Shown: one piece after another, positions 1 to 5,953 of the stretch | Position numbering within the stretch: the stretch's first letter is position 1 | Layout of the letters: each line of letters opens with the position of its first letter | Source of the DNA: an uncultured Eubacteriaceae bacterium | GTDB taxonomy: Bacteria; Bacillota; Clostridia; Lachnospirales; CAG-274 | Direction of reading: 5' to 3' | DNA: 6,082 nucleotides | Assembly (NCBI GenBank): GCA_938042265.1 | Contig: CALIRN010000173.1 | Coordinates: 1 to 6,082 of the forward strand | Position numbers and translations under genes: made by a program | Notes under the pieces: generated by a model | The model's input: the letters and a program-made list of their open reading frames with translations, nothing else | The model's database searches: none | Told to the model about the DNA's origin: nothing

Positions 1-756
1 TCCGGTAGCATCAGCAATTGTCTGCACTACCTTTGGGCTTAAAAGCTCCTCAAAGAAAATGTATTTTATATCATTCTCATTTATATAGTTAATAATATTC
101 TTCATCTGTTCAGGAGACGGCTCCGACTGTGGAATTACACCTTCAACCGCAACCTGCTCAATACCATATCTTTTGCATAAATAGCTATATGCCTCGTGAG
201 AAACAACTATGCTTTTGCCCCCGTAGGGTGAAAGTGTTTCCGAATAGGTTTTATCAAGCTCTGTAAGCTGTGCAATAAAAGCATCTGCATTCCGCCTGTA
301 ATAGTCTGCATTTGTACTGTCCTTTTCGGACAGTACCGACTCTATTCTGTTTGTTATTTCAATAACTCTCTGTGGATCAAGCCAGATGTGAGGGTCTGAG
401 GCACCTTCCTCCGCAAGTCCCTCAGACAGCTCCACATATTCAGCTTTACCCTCACCTACTGAGGACTTAACGCTGTCAATCCAGCTTTCCATACCAAGTC
501 CGTTATAAAAAAGTACATCAGCCTTGCTTACGGTAAGCATATCATGAGAGCTTGGCTCCCAGTCATGAGGTTCCGTACCCGTAGGCACAAGATTTATAAC
601 CTCTACTTTATCACCGCCTACCTTTTGTGTAAAATCATATATGGCATAAAAGCTGGTGCAGGCTGTAAGCCTTTTATCCGATTTGTCTGTATTTTCACTG
701 TCACAGCCCGTTAAAAGCATAGCCGCAGCCGCTAAAATTAAAATTATCCTTCTCAT
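1..756 (-). CDS. znuA: Zinc-type metal ABC transporter substrate-binding lipoprotein (3' end missing at window edge)
   Basis: The minus strand is open from the ATG at 756-754 to the left edge, giving 252 residues without a stop; the family usually has about 300, so the C-terminus lies outside. The N-terminus MRRIILILAAAAMLLTGC is a lipoprotein signal with lipobox LTGC, so Cys18 should be lipid-anchored on the outer face of the membrane. Cluster A-1 (ZnuA/TroA) marks follow: TEPHDWEPS (His64), NGLGMESWID (81-94 region), DPHIWLDP (His123), VVSHEAYSYL (His187) and FFEELLSPK (235-241 region). In this family three histidines plus a later acidic residue bind the metal; the last ligand is probably beyond the edge. 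PHDWEPS and GMESW are more typical of zinc than of manganese members. The His-rich loop common in ZnuA is missing: a short acidic stretch lies before His123. The start is supported by AAAGGAG six bases upstream. Zinc specificity is inferred. Confidence -1.
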   Translation of the reverse strand, partial: MRRIILILAAAAMLLTGCDSENTDKSDKRLTACTSFYAIYDFTQKVGGDKVEVINLVPTGTEPHDWEPSSHDMLTVSKADVLFYNGLGMESWIDSVKSSVGEGKAEYVELSEGLAEEGASDPHIWLDPQRVIEITNRIESVLSEKDSTNADYYRRNADAFIAQLTELDKTYSETLSPYGGKSIVVSHEAYSYLCKRYGIEQVAVEGVIPQSEPSPEQMKNIINYINENDIKYIFFEELLSPKVVQTIADATG

Positions 757-762
757 ATTAAT

Positions 763-769
763 CTCCTTT
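763..769 (-). promoter_or_regulatory. Ribosome binding site of the metal-binding lipoprotein gene
   Basis: AAAGGAG on the minus strand lies six bases before the ATG at 756-754 and fixes this start, which also places a complete lipoprotein signal at the N-terminus. Confidence -1.
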
Positions 770-787
770 GATGTTATAAACTACATT

Positions 788-806
788 ATCGGAACTGTGT
801 TCCGAT
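788..806. promoter_or_regulatory. Perfect palindrome ATCGGAAC-TGT-GTTCCGAT, candidate operator or leader hairpin
   Basis: Two 8-base arms are exact reverse complements around a 3-base centre. The site lies about 20 bases upstream of the RBS of the metal-uptake gene. No T-run follows on either strand, so it is not an intrinsic terminator. A dyad near a metal-uptake gene suggests a repressor site such as one for a Zur/Fur-type regulator, but it does not match the AT-rich Bacillus Zur box as I remember it. As RNA it could form an 8-bp hairpin. A related half-site (CCGATAA) lies at 921-927 beside the predicted -10 element. Confidence -1.
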
Positions 807-837
807 TACCGTGCTCGTTTTTATCACACAGTGCCCT

Positions 838-884
838 GTTTTACCGGACAACATAACCAACCCGTACTTGCATACAGGTAAAAC
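838..884 (-). other. Inverted repeat GTTTTACC / GGTAAAAC in the metal-uptake leader
   Basis: GTTTTACC at 838-845 and GGTAAAAC at 877-884 are exact reverse complements, giving an 8-bp stem with a 31-base loop in the predicted leader RNA of the minus-strand gene. A competing small hairpin (GGTAA-GTT-TTACC on the minus strand, about 877-889) shares one arm, so two alternative folds are possible. I do not recognise a known riboswitch class. It may be chance in AT-rich DNA. Confidence -1.
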
Positions 885-927
885 TTACCATATCAAAAAA
901 GTATAAATCATTTTTTTGCTCCGATAA

Positions 928-959
928 GTTATAATATCATTTTTTATCGTTTTTTTCAA
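928..959 (-). promoter_or_regulatory. Predicted sigma-A promoter of the metal-uptake gene
   Basis: Minus strand: TTGAAA at 959-954, a 17-base spacer, and TATTAT at 936-931. Each hexamer matches the consensus at five of six positions, and the spacing is ideal. Transcription would start near 924, giving a leader of about 165 bases before the ATG. A weaker alternative closer to the gene is TTGTCC at 851-846 with TGTGAT at 828-823, which would put the 788-806 palindrome just after the start site. Confidence -1.
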
Positions 960-979
960 TATATGTTGCCCAATATTGA
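956..979. repeat. Inverted repeat TCAATAT-N10-ATATTGA over the -35 region
   Basis: TCAATAT at 956-962 and ATATTGA at 973-979 are exact reverse complements ten bases apart. The left arm overlaps the -35 hexamer of the minus-strand promoter (954-959). The two arms are about one and a half helical turns apart centre to centre. Its position suits a regulator binding site, but the arms are AT-rich and a chance match cannot be excluded. Confidence -1.
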
Positions 980-1017
980 TAAATGTAATAATTTTAATAG
1001 TAAAAAGTACTGCTGTA

Positions 1018-1026
1018 TGCTATAAT
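1018..1026 (+). promoter_or_regulatory. Extended -10 promoter of the moxR-DUF58-membrane protein operon
   Basis: TGCTATAAT at 1018-1026 is a perfect extended -10 element (TGn plus TATAAT). The -35 position at 998-1003 holds TAGTAA, a poor match, which is usual for extended -10 promoters. Transcription would begin near 1033, leaving a leader of about 88 bases. The leader carries the direct repeat CGTACTC at 1049-1055 and 1067-1073, with no recognisable riboswitch. Confidence -1.
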
Positions 1027-1103
1027 TGAAATATCAGCCAAGGATATACGTACTCCGCTTACGCCGCGTACTCAAAATCCAACGGTGCTTATTCAATCGT
1101 GTT

Positions 1104-1114
1104 AAAAAGGAGGT
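1104..1114 (+). promoter_or_regulatory. Strong ribosome binding site of the MoxR gene
   Basis: AAAAAGGAGGT has a full AGGAGG core ending seven bases before the ATG at 1121, confirming that start and suggesting efficient translation of the first operon gene. Confidence -1.
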
Positions 1115-1120
1115 AATTGT

Positions 1121-2071
1121 ATGAAAGCAACGGAGCTGTCACAAAAACTTTTAAAAAATATCGAACAGATTATAATTGGAAAGCGTACTCAGCTTGAGCT
1201 TGTTACAGCCGCCCTTTTGGCAGGCGGAAACGTGCTTATTGAAGATGTGCCCGGCACCGGCAAAACTATGCTTGCACGCAGCCTTGCCGCCTCTGTGGGC
1301 GGCGAGTTTAAACGCATACAGTTTACGCCCGACATTCTGCCGGGAGATTTAACCGGCATTACATATTATAATCCTAAGGAAAGCGAATTTATTTTCCGCA
1401 GGGGTGCGTTATTTACAAACATCCTCCTTGCAGATGAAATAAACAGGGCAACCCCCCGAACCCAGTCTGCTTTGCTGGAGGCTATGGAGGAACATCAAAT
1501 TACGGTTGACGGCTGCACCTACAGCCTTAATCCGCCTTTTTTTGTAATTGCAACCCAAAACCCTGTTGAAACTCAGGGTACTTATCCCCTGCCCGAGGCG
1601 CAGCTTGACCGTTTTATGATAAGGCTGTCCCTTGGATATCCCACTTCAGAGGAATATATAAGCCTGATAAATACCCACAGCTCAGGTAAAGCCCTGGACA
1701 GGCTTACAGCTGTATGCACCGCTGAGGATATTGTAGCCGCTCAAAATGAATGTGAGAGTATATTCCTTCACCCCGATTTAATTGCCTACATAGTCAGCCT
1801 TGCAGAAGAAACCCGCAGCTTTGAGGGCGTTTCCCTTGGTTTAAGCACAAGAGGTATTCTTTCCGCAGTACGTATGGCCAGAGCCTATGCAGCAGTAAAA
1901 TGCCGCAGCTTTGTTACACCTGAGGATATTAAGCTCATATTTCCTTATATTGCCTGCCACCGTCTTATTTTATCCGGTGGATACAGACATAAGCAGAATT
2001 ATGCCATTAGTATAGCAGAACAGCTTCTGTCCCGTGTAACCGTTCCCACAGAGGACTGGTCTGCAGGCTAA
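1121..2071 (+). CDS. MoxR-family AAA+ ATPase
   Basis: A 316-residue protein of normal length for the MoxR family of AAA+ ATPases, which act as chaperone-like remodelling factors in the cytoplasm. Visible motifs: Walker A DVPGTGKT (42-49), Walker B ILLADEINRA (101-110, Asp105 and Glu106), the MoxR signature TPRTQSALLEAMEE (111-124), sensor 1 ATQNP with Asn147, arginine-finger region QLDRF with Arg164, and the lid helix LSTRGILSAVRMARAYA with a sensor 2 candidate Arg244. All key catalytic positions are intact, so it should hydrolyse ATP. It is the first gene of the operon, 13 bases before the DUF58 gene, the usual pairing; in studied systems such pairs help assemble or activate partner proteins. 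The client is unknown. Family assignment is secure; the biological role is inferred from the family. Confidence -1.
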   Translation: MKATELSQKLLKNIEQIIIGKRTQLELVTAALLAGGNVLIEDVPGTGKTMLARSLAASVGGEFKRIQFTPDILPGDLTGITYYNPKESEFIFRRGALFTNILLADEINRATPRTQSALLEAMEEHQITVDGCTYSLNPPFFVIATQNPVETQGTYPLPEAQLDRFMIRLSLGYPTSEEYISLINTHSSGKALDRLTAVCTAEDIVAAQNECESIFLHPDLIAYIVSLAEETRSFEGVSLGLSTRGILSAVRMARAYAAVKCRSFVTPEDIKLIFPYIACHRLILSGGYRHKQNYAISIAEQLLSRVTVPTEDWSAG

Positions 2072-2076
2072 GGGGG
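2071..2076 (+). promoter_or_regulatory. Ribosome binding site of the DUF58 gene
   Basis: AGGGGG begins in the last base of the MoxR stop codon and lies eight bases before the ATG at 2085, so translation of the two genes is likely coupled. Confidence -1.
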
Positions 2077-2084
2077 GAATTTTA

Positions 2085-3200
2085 ATGGAAATAGTAATAA
2101 TTATGCTGACAGGCTTTATACTGTTTATTGCAGAAGGTGAGCTTTACCGCCGTATATGGAGCAAGGAACTTGATGCAGGGGTAAAAATAACCCCCGTTTC
2201 TGCCTATGTCGGTGACAGATGTACTTTGGAGGTAACACTTTCAAACCGTAAGTTGCTGCCTCTGCCATGGCTTTGGGTAAAGCTGCATATAAGCTCTTCA
2301 CTGCAGTTTGCAGACACAACAAAGGCAACGGGAGATTACGTTTACCGAAATGCTCTGTTTTGTATTATGGGCTGGCAGGAGATTAAACGCACTCTTGCCT
2401 TTAAATGTACCAAAAGAGGCTATTATCCTGTACGTTCCTTTGAGATAATAGGCACAAGTATATTGTTTAACGGCAAGCACAGCATCAGCTTTCCCACTCC
2501 CTGCGCCGTAACTGTATATCCCTCTCTGCTTAATAAAGCAGAGCTTGAAGGTCTGCTTTCAAGGCTTGACGGTACCATTGCTCACTGCGGATGGATAAAT
2601 CCCGATCCCTTTGAATTTTCGGGCATAAGGGAATACAGCTCCTCAGACAGCTTCAGGGATATTAATTTCAAGGCGTCTGCCCATGCAAATACCCTTATGA
2701 CCAATACTCACAACCCCACAATAAAGGGCGAAATTACCCTGATACTCTGCTTTAAGCTGTTAAAGGAACGCTTTGAGGAGGAAAGATTTGAGTATGCAAT
2801 TTCTCTTGCCGCAACACTGGCCGATTATTATATTGAACAGGGCTTTTCCATCGCTCTTTACTGCAACGGAGAGGATGAGACCACCGGAAATTTAATACGC
2901 ATAAGCAGCGGCATAGGGGGCGGACAGCTTAATCATATTTATGAATGCCTTGCAAGAGTCAGCTATCGGCATTGTAAAGATGTGGATATTCTTATTCCCG
3001 ATACAATAAGCAGCTCTTTTGCAGTATTTATATCACCCACTGTTGATATGCCCATACTTGACCTTTATAACAAAATTATGGAAAACCATGCTGCCGCAAA
3101 GTGGCTTTTCCCCGTAATGGACTTTGACGCACCGCGTACAGCGCCCCCTGCCGATACAGCGGAAATTGTATGTGTGCCTCCAAGCCGCTCCCTGCCATAA
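2085..3200 (+). CDS. DUF58 domain-containing protein with degenerate VWA-like region
   Basis: A 371-residue protein. A hydrophobic segment at 2-17 (IVIIMLTGFILFIAEG) probably anchors it in the membrane; most relatives have two such segments, here only one is clear. Residues about 30-145 form a beta-rich stretch rich in aromatic residues (PLPWLWVKL, KCTKRGYYPVRSFEI) typical of the region before the DUF58 motif. The DUF58 core is at 174-211: DPFEFSGIREYSSSDSFRDINFKASAHANTL and so on, matching the family pattern of Arg-x-Tyr, Ser/Gly-Asp, Arg-x-Ile-x-Trp/Phe-Lys-x-Ser-Ala. The following strand (ITLILCFKLLK, 217-227), where many relatives have a DxSxS metal site of a von Willebrand A fold, lacks it, so metal-dependent adhesion is unlikely. 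It sits between the MoxR gene and the membrane protein gene in one operon and is probably the MoxR adaptor or client-binding partner. Exact function is unknown. Confidence -1.
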   Translation: MEIVIIMLTGFILFIAEGELYRRIWSKELDAGVKITPVSAYVGDRCTLEVTLSNRKLLPLPWLWVKLHISSSLQFADTTKATGDYVYRNALFCIMGWQEIKRTLAFKCTKRGYYPVRSFEIIGTSILFNGKHSISFPTPCAVTVYPSLLNKAELEGLLSRLDGTIAHCGWINPDPFEFSGIREYSSSDSFRDINFKASAHANTLMTNTHNPTIKGEITLILCFKLLKERFEEERFEYAISLAATLADYYIEQGFSIALYCNGEDETTGNLIRISSGIGGGQLNHIYECLARVSYRHCKDVDILIPDTISSSFAVFISPTVDMPILDLYNKIMENHAAAKWLFPVMDFDAPRTAPPADTAEIVCVPPSRSLP

Positions 3201-3204
3201 GGAG
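3199..3204 (+). promoter_or_regulatory. Ribosome binding site of the third operon gene
   Basis: AAGGAG overlaps the stop codon of the DUF58 gene (TAA 3198-3200) and lies eight bases before the ATG at 3213, again pointing to coupled translation. Confidence -1.
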
Positions 3205-3212
3205 ATGATACC

Positions 3213-4352
3213 ATGCCAAAGCTAAGGCAATTTTTTGAAAGTATGACAGAGGATTTATTTTATTTTAATCTTCTGCTTATCCCTTTTTCATTTTTAATGA
3301 GTGCAATGTCAGGCAGACTCTTTGAACCGCTGACACTGTTGTTATTTATACCGATACTGCCGTATTTTTATTTTCTGCGGCTTCAAATCAGAAAGCTGTA
3401 CGTGTTTTTGATTTTAACATGGATAACCTGCAGTATAGGTCTGCTTACGCCCCATAAGATACTTTACACCGCTTTTATAGGATTTTTGTGCAGCTATTCC
3501 GTACGCAGACGAACAAACGATGCATCAAAGCTGCATATCAGCTTTGAGCTTTTATGCTTTCCTCTCGTATTTCTTGCAGTTTTTTATATTTTTGCCGATT
3601 ATCTGCACATAGCTCAGATGAAAAGCTTTATTTACTGTCAGGCATTGGCGGTATTTATACTTTCGATTTTGTATACACATTTAAAGGGTATAAATACAGA
3701 GCTTGAGCTTGCATCCTCCTCCTCGCTGCAGGCAACAAAGGTAATAACGGGCTTAGCTAACAAATTTCTTTTTGCTTATATAGCAGGCTTTTTAACCGTA
3801 CTTCTGCTTTTCAGGTTTGTCCCTTTCGGCAACCTTATGCTTTTAATGGGACATTTTATTGTATCGGTACTGCGTTACTTAATTGCGCTTATGCCACACA
3901 GCAGCAGTGATATGATAGGCTCACCCTTGGCTGCTCCAAAGCAGGACGCTGTTGACATACCAACGGATACCTTGCCCCACTGGCTGGAAATACTTGAGCA
4001 GATACTGATATATACGGTAAATATCATCGTTATTGTAATAATACTTGTATTTATAGCCCTGTTTTTACTGAGGCTTTACAGAGGTTTTTACTCCCACAGG
4101 GAAAGCCGTATTTTATACAATGACACCATATCTCAAATTACGCCCCTTAAACGCATACCTAAAAGAGGTATATTTGCAGCAAAATCGGAAAATCCCATAA
4201 GACGCAAATATTATAAAAGGGTCAACAGATATTTCAAAAGGCGCAAATTATCTGCAGCCTATACACCTGAGGAAATACGTGCCGCACTTGAAAAAAAGGA
4301 GGATTTAACAGAGCTGACAATACTTTATGAGCAGGCAAGATACAATAAATAA
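3213..4352 (+). CDS. Polytopic membrane protein with DUF4129-like C-terminal tail, no transglutaminase core
   Basis: A 379-residue protein with about nine hydrophobic segments: roughly 17-33, 40-57, 61-79, 82-97, 109-131, 138-157, 184-204, 206-228 and 260-289. A 30-residue hydrophilic loop (229-259) separates the last two. After the last segment comes a basic cytoplasmic tail: NPIRRKYYKRVNRYFKRRK (327-345), then YTPEEIRAALEK (350-361) and LTELTILYEQARYNK (365-379). This ending resembles the DUF4129 tail of transglutaminase-like membrane proteins, in which a TP-E-hydrophobic motif precedes a final YExARY. Those proteins normally carry a large extracytoplasmic Cys-His-Asp transglutaminase domain between the last membrane segments; here only the short loop is present, so no such enzyme activity is expected. 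The gene is last in the operon, 12 bases after the DUF58 gene, the position where the transglutaminase-like protein is often found. It is most likely the membrane platform of a MoxR/DUF58 complex. The tail assignment is by eye and moderate in certainty. Confidence -1.
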   Translation: MPKLRQFFESMTEDLFYFNLLLIPFSFLMSAMSGRLFEPLTLLLFIPILPYFYFLRLQIRKLYVFLILTWITCSIGLLTPHKILYTAFIGFLCSYSVRRRTNDASKLHISFELLCFPLVFLAVFYIFADYLHIAQMKSFIYCQALAVFILSILYTHLKGINTELELASSSSLQATKVITGLANKFLFAYIAGFLTVLLLFRFVPFGNLMLLMGHFIVSVLRYLIALMPHSSSDMIGSPLAAPKQDAVDIPTDTLPHWLEILEQILIYTVNIIVIVIILVFIALFLLRLYRGFYSHRESRILYNDTISQITPLKRIPKRGIFAAKSENPIRRKYYKRVNRYFKRRKLSAAYTPEEIRAALEKKEDLTELTILYEQARYNK

Positions 4353-4451
4353 AAGACCTCATTTGCATATGCTTATTACGCCATGCTGTAATTTTACATC
4401 GTAAAAGCACTGACTAATTCAGAGTAAAAATAAATGCTTCCATAAACTGAA
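4353..4451. other. Convergent intergenic region
   Basis: No gene is seen between the operon stop and the tyrS terminator. It holds GCATATGC (a self-complementary octamer) and the small AT-rich dyad TTTTAC-ATC-GTAAAA at 4392-4406, which could extend with TGCT/AGCA flanks but has no T-run and is not a convincing terminator. Confidence -1.
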
Positions 4452-4480
4452 AAAGGATTGTCGCTGCAAGACAATCCTTT
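4452..4480 (-). terminator. Intrinsic terminator of tyrS, possibly bidirectional
   Basis: AAAGGATTGTC (4452-4462) and GACAATCCTTT (4470-4480) form an 11-bp perfect stem with a 7-base loop. On the minus strand the stem begins six bases after the tyrS stop codon and ends in five Ts, a good intrinsic terminator. On the plus strand the hairpin ends in CCTTTAAATATT, a weaker tract, but no better terminator was found for the convergent operon, so it may serve both. Confidence -1.
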
Positions 4481-4486
4481 AAATAT

Positions 4487-5710
4487 TCAAATGAGTTTAA
4501 CCTGATGGAAGGTCTTTTTACCCTTTTGAATAAGCACAATATCATCAGTAAATAAATTGGGAGAAACAACAAAATCAATGGCTCCCACCTTTTCCTCGGC
4601 AACTCTTACACTGCCCTGCTGTACAAGACGTCTGCCCTCGCTTCTTGAAGGAATAAGCCCACACTTTTCAAGCAGCTCAATAATCTGTAAGCCGTCACCA
4701 TATTCATCTTTTGGGATTTCAGTGGTAGGTATACTGCCGCCTGCGGCACCGCCTGCAAATAGTGCCTTTGCGGCGGTTTCGGCTTTTTTTGCCTCATCCT
4801 CGCCGTGTACCAGACCTGTAAGCTCATAAGCAAGAATTTCCTTAGCTTTGTTAAGCCGGCTGCCCTCCCATTTATCCATTTCATCAATCTGTTCAAGAGG
4901 CAGAAAAGTCAGCATTCTCAAGCACTTAAGAACGTCTGCATCGGCAACGTTTCTCCAATACTGATAAAAGTCGTAGGGTGATGTCTTTTCAGGATCAAGC
5001 CATACTGCACCGGACTGCGTCTTGCCCATCTTCTTGCCCTCGGAGTTAAGCAGCAGCGTAATAGTCATTGCGTAAGCGTCCTTGCCAAGCTTACGGCGTA
5101 TAAGCTCTGTACCTCCAAGCATATTGCTCCACTGATCATCACCGCCAAACTGCATATTACAGCCGTAATCCTTAAAAAGGGTGTAAAAGTCATAGCTTTG
5201 CATAATCATATAGTTAAACTCAAGGAAGGAAAGACCTTTTTCCATTCTTTGCTTGTAGCATTCCGCAGTCAGCATCCTGTTTACGCTGAAATGAGCTCCT
5301 ACATCACGCAAAAGCTCAATGTAATTAAGCTTTGTAAGCCAGTCCGCATTGTTAAGCATAAGTGCCTTACCCTCGGAAAAATCAATAAAACGTGACATCT
5401 GATTTTTAAAGCACTCGCAATTGTGGGCTATTGTTTCGTACGTCATCATTCGGCGCATATCAGTTCTGCCCGTTGGATCACCTACCATTGCAGTACCGCC
5501 TCCGATAAGTGCAATGGGCTTGTTGCCTGCCATCTGTAATCTTTTCATCAGACACAGAGCCATAAAGTGGCCTACATGCAGGCTGTCTGCCGTAGGGTCA
5601 AAACCGATATAAAAGGTTGCCTTACCGTTATTGATAAGCTCCTTAATTTCATTCTCGTCCGTAAGCTGTGCAAGAAGACCTCTTGCCTTTAATTCGTCAA
5701 AAACAGTCAT
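4487..5710 (-). CDS. tyrS: Tyrosyl-tRNA synthetase (TyrRS)
   Basis: A complete 407-residue class I aminoacyl-tRNA synthetase, normal in length for bacterial TyrRS, charging tRNA-Tyr in the cytoplasm. The N-terminal Rossmann domain shows YIGFDPTADSLHVGHF (34-49), whose HVGH is the HIGH motif, and VGDPTG (76-81). Residues matching the Bacillus stearothermophilus tyrosine pocket are present: Tyr34, Asp78, Tyr167, Gln171 and Asp174 in YMIMQSYDF. QFGGDDQWSNM (187-197) is a TyrRS signature. The KMSKS loop is KKMGKTQSG (226-234), an accepted TyrRS variant. An S4-like RNA-binding domain closes the protein (about 340-407, SRSEGRRLVQQGSVRV). The ATG is preceded by AGGAGG, and the gene follows a tyrosine-type T-box leader, an independent support for the identity. 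It is monocistronic, with its own terminator. No damage seen. Confidence -1.
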   Translation of the reverse strand: MTVFDELKARGLLAQLTDENEIKELINNGKATFYIGFDPTADSLHVGHFMALCLMKRLQMAGNKPIALIGGGTAMVGDPTGRTDMRRMMTYETIAHNCECFKNQMSRFIDFSEGKALMLNNADWLTKLNYIELLRDVGAHFSVNRMLTAECYKQRMEKGLSFLEFNYMIMQSYDFYTLFKDYGCNMQFGGDDQWSNMLGGTELIRRKLGKDAYAMTITLLLNSEGKKMGKTQSGAVWLDPEKTSPYDFYQYWRNVADADVLKCLRMLTFLPLEQIDEMDKWEGSRLNKAKEILAYELTGLVHGEDEAKKAETAAKALFAGGAAGGSIPTTEIPKDEYGDGLQIIELLEKCGLIPSRSEGRRLVQQGSVRVAEEKVGAIDFVVSPNLFTDDIVLIQKGKKTFHQVKLI

Positions 5711-5716
5711 TTTAAT

Positions 5717-5722
5717 CCTCCT
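5717..5722 (-). promoter_or_regulatory. Ribosome binding site of tyrS
   Basis: A perfect AGGAGG on the minus strand lies six bases before the ATG at 5710-5708, just after the T-run of the leader terminator. Confidence -1.
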
Positions 5723-5723
5723 G

Positions 5724-5766
5724 ATAAAAATAACGGGTACTCTGCCCCAAAGGACGGAATACCCGT
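5724..5766 (-). terminator. T-box attenuator terminator upstream of tyrS
   Basis: ACGGGTA (5766-5760) pairs with TACCCGT (5739-5733), extended inward by a G-U and two more pairs, with an inner GTCC/GGGC helix. TTATTTTTAT (5733-5724) follows as the U-tract. The 5' arm includes ACGG of the antiterminator, so the two folds exclude each other. Confidence -1.
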
Positions 5767-5947
5767 GTTACCACCTTAATTTACAAGCATTACTGCCTGC
5801 CTCTTTCCCCTTTAACGTAGGGCTGACCCGACAAAGCTCCACAGCTGTAGCTTACCCTTGTATGTGCTGTACTCCTTGCACCCTGCGGAATACTCTCTGT
5901 GTTGTAACCATACGGGCTGTTGGCTGCTTCATAGCCTTTTATAATAT
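5724..5947 (-). ncRNA. T-box riboswitch, tyrosine type, controlling tyrS
   Basis: The leader from the predicted start (about 5947) carries the elements of a T-box. The T-box sequence AAGGTGGTAACACGG runs 5777-5763; its TGGT (5773-5770) can pair with the ACCA end of uncharged tRNA-Tyr. The antiterminator folds as AAGG (5777-5774), a seven-base bulge TGGTAAC, ACGG (5766-5763), loop, CCGT (5757-5754), CCTT (5753-5750), the classical two-helix form. Stem I shows the AGAGAG bulge motif (5898-5893) and a 7-bp distal helix GTATTCC/GGAGTAC (5893-5887 with 5875-5869) around a loop GCAGGGTGCAA. A base helix ACAGC/GCTGT (5920-5916 with 5845-5841) is possible. TAC specifier candidates are at 5849-5847 (AAGCTACAGC, preferred) and 5862-5860; both code tyrosine. 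Uncharged tRNA should favour the antiterminator and allow tyrS transcription. Confidence -1.
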
Positions 5948-5953
5948 AATAAA

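Noticed and set aside
226..234. Residues KKMGKTQSG of TyrRS (protein numbering) as a defective KMSKS loop
   Set aside because: TyrRS enzymes naturally have KFGKS/KFGKT-like variants, so this is not a sign of inactivation.
656..856. Plus-strand 66-codon open frame
   Set aside because: It overlaps the start, signal peptide and RBS of the well-supported minus-strand lipoprotein gene and the 788-806 palindrome; no RBS or protein-like pattern of its own.
2125..2480. Two minus-strand open frames (67 and 60 codons)
   Set aside because: They lie fully within the DUF58 gene, have no convincing RBS, and read as antisense shadows.
4392..4406. TTTTAC-ATC-GTAAAA dyad as terminator of the three-gene operon
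   Set aside because: The stem is short and AT-rich and no T-run follows it on the plus strand.
4414..4896. Short open frames on both strands inside or overlapping the tyrS 3' region
   Set aside because: They are out-of-frame shadows of the S4-domain part of tyrS; compositions rich in Ser/Pro or Arg/Lys reflect codon shadows.
5198..5612. Two plus-strand open frames of 63-65 codons
   Set aside because: Antisense to conserved catalytic parts of tyrS and without expression signals.
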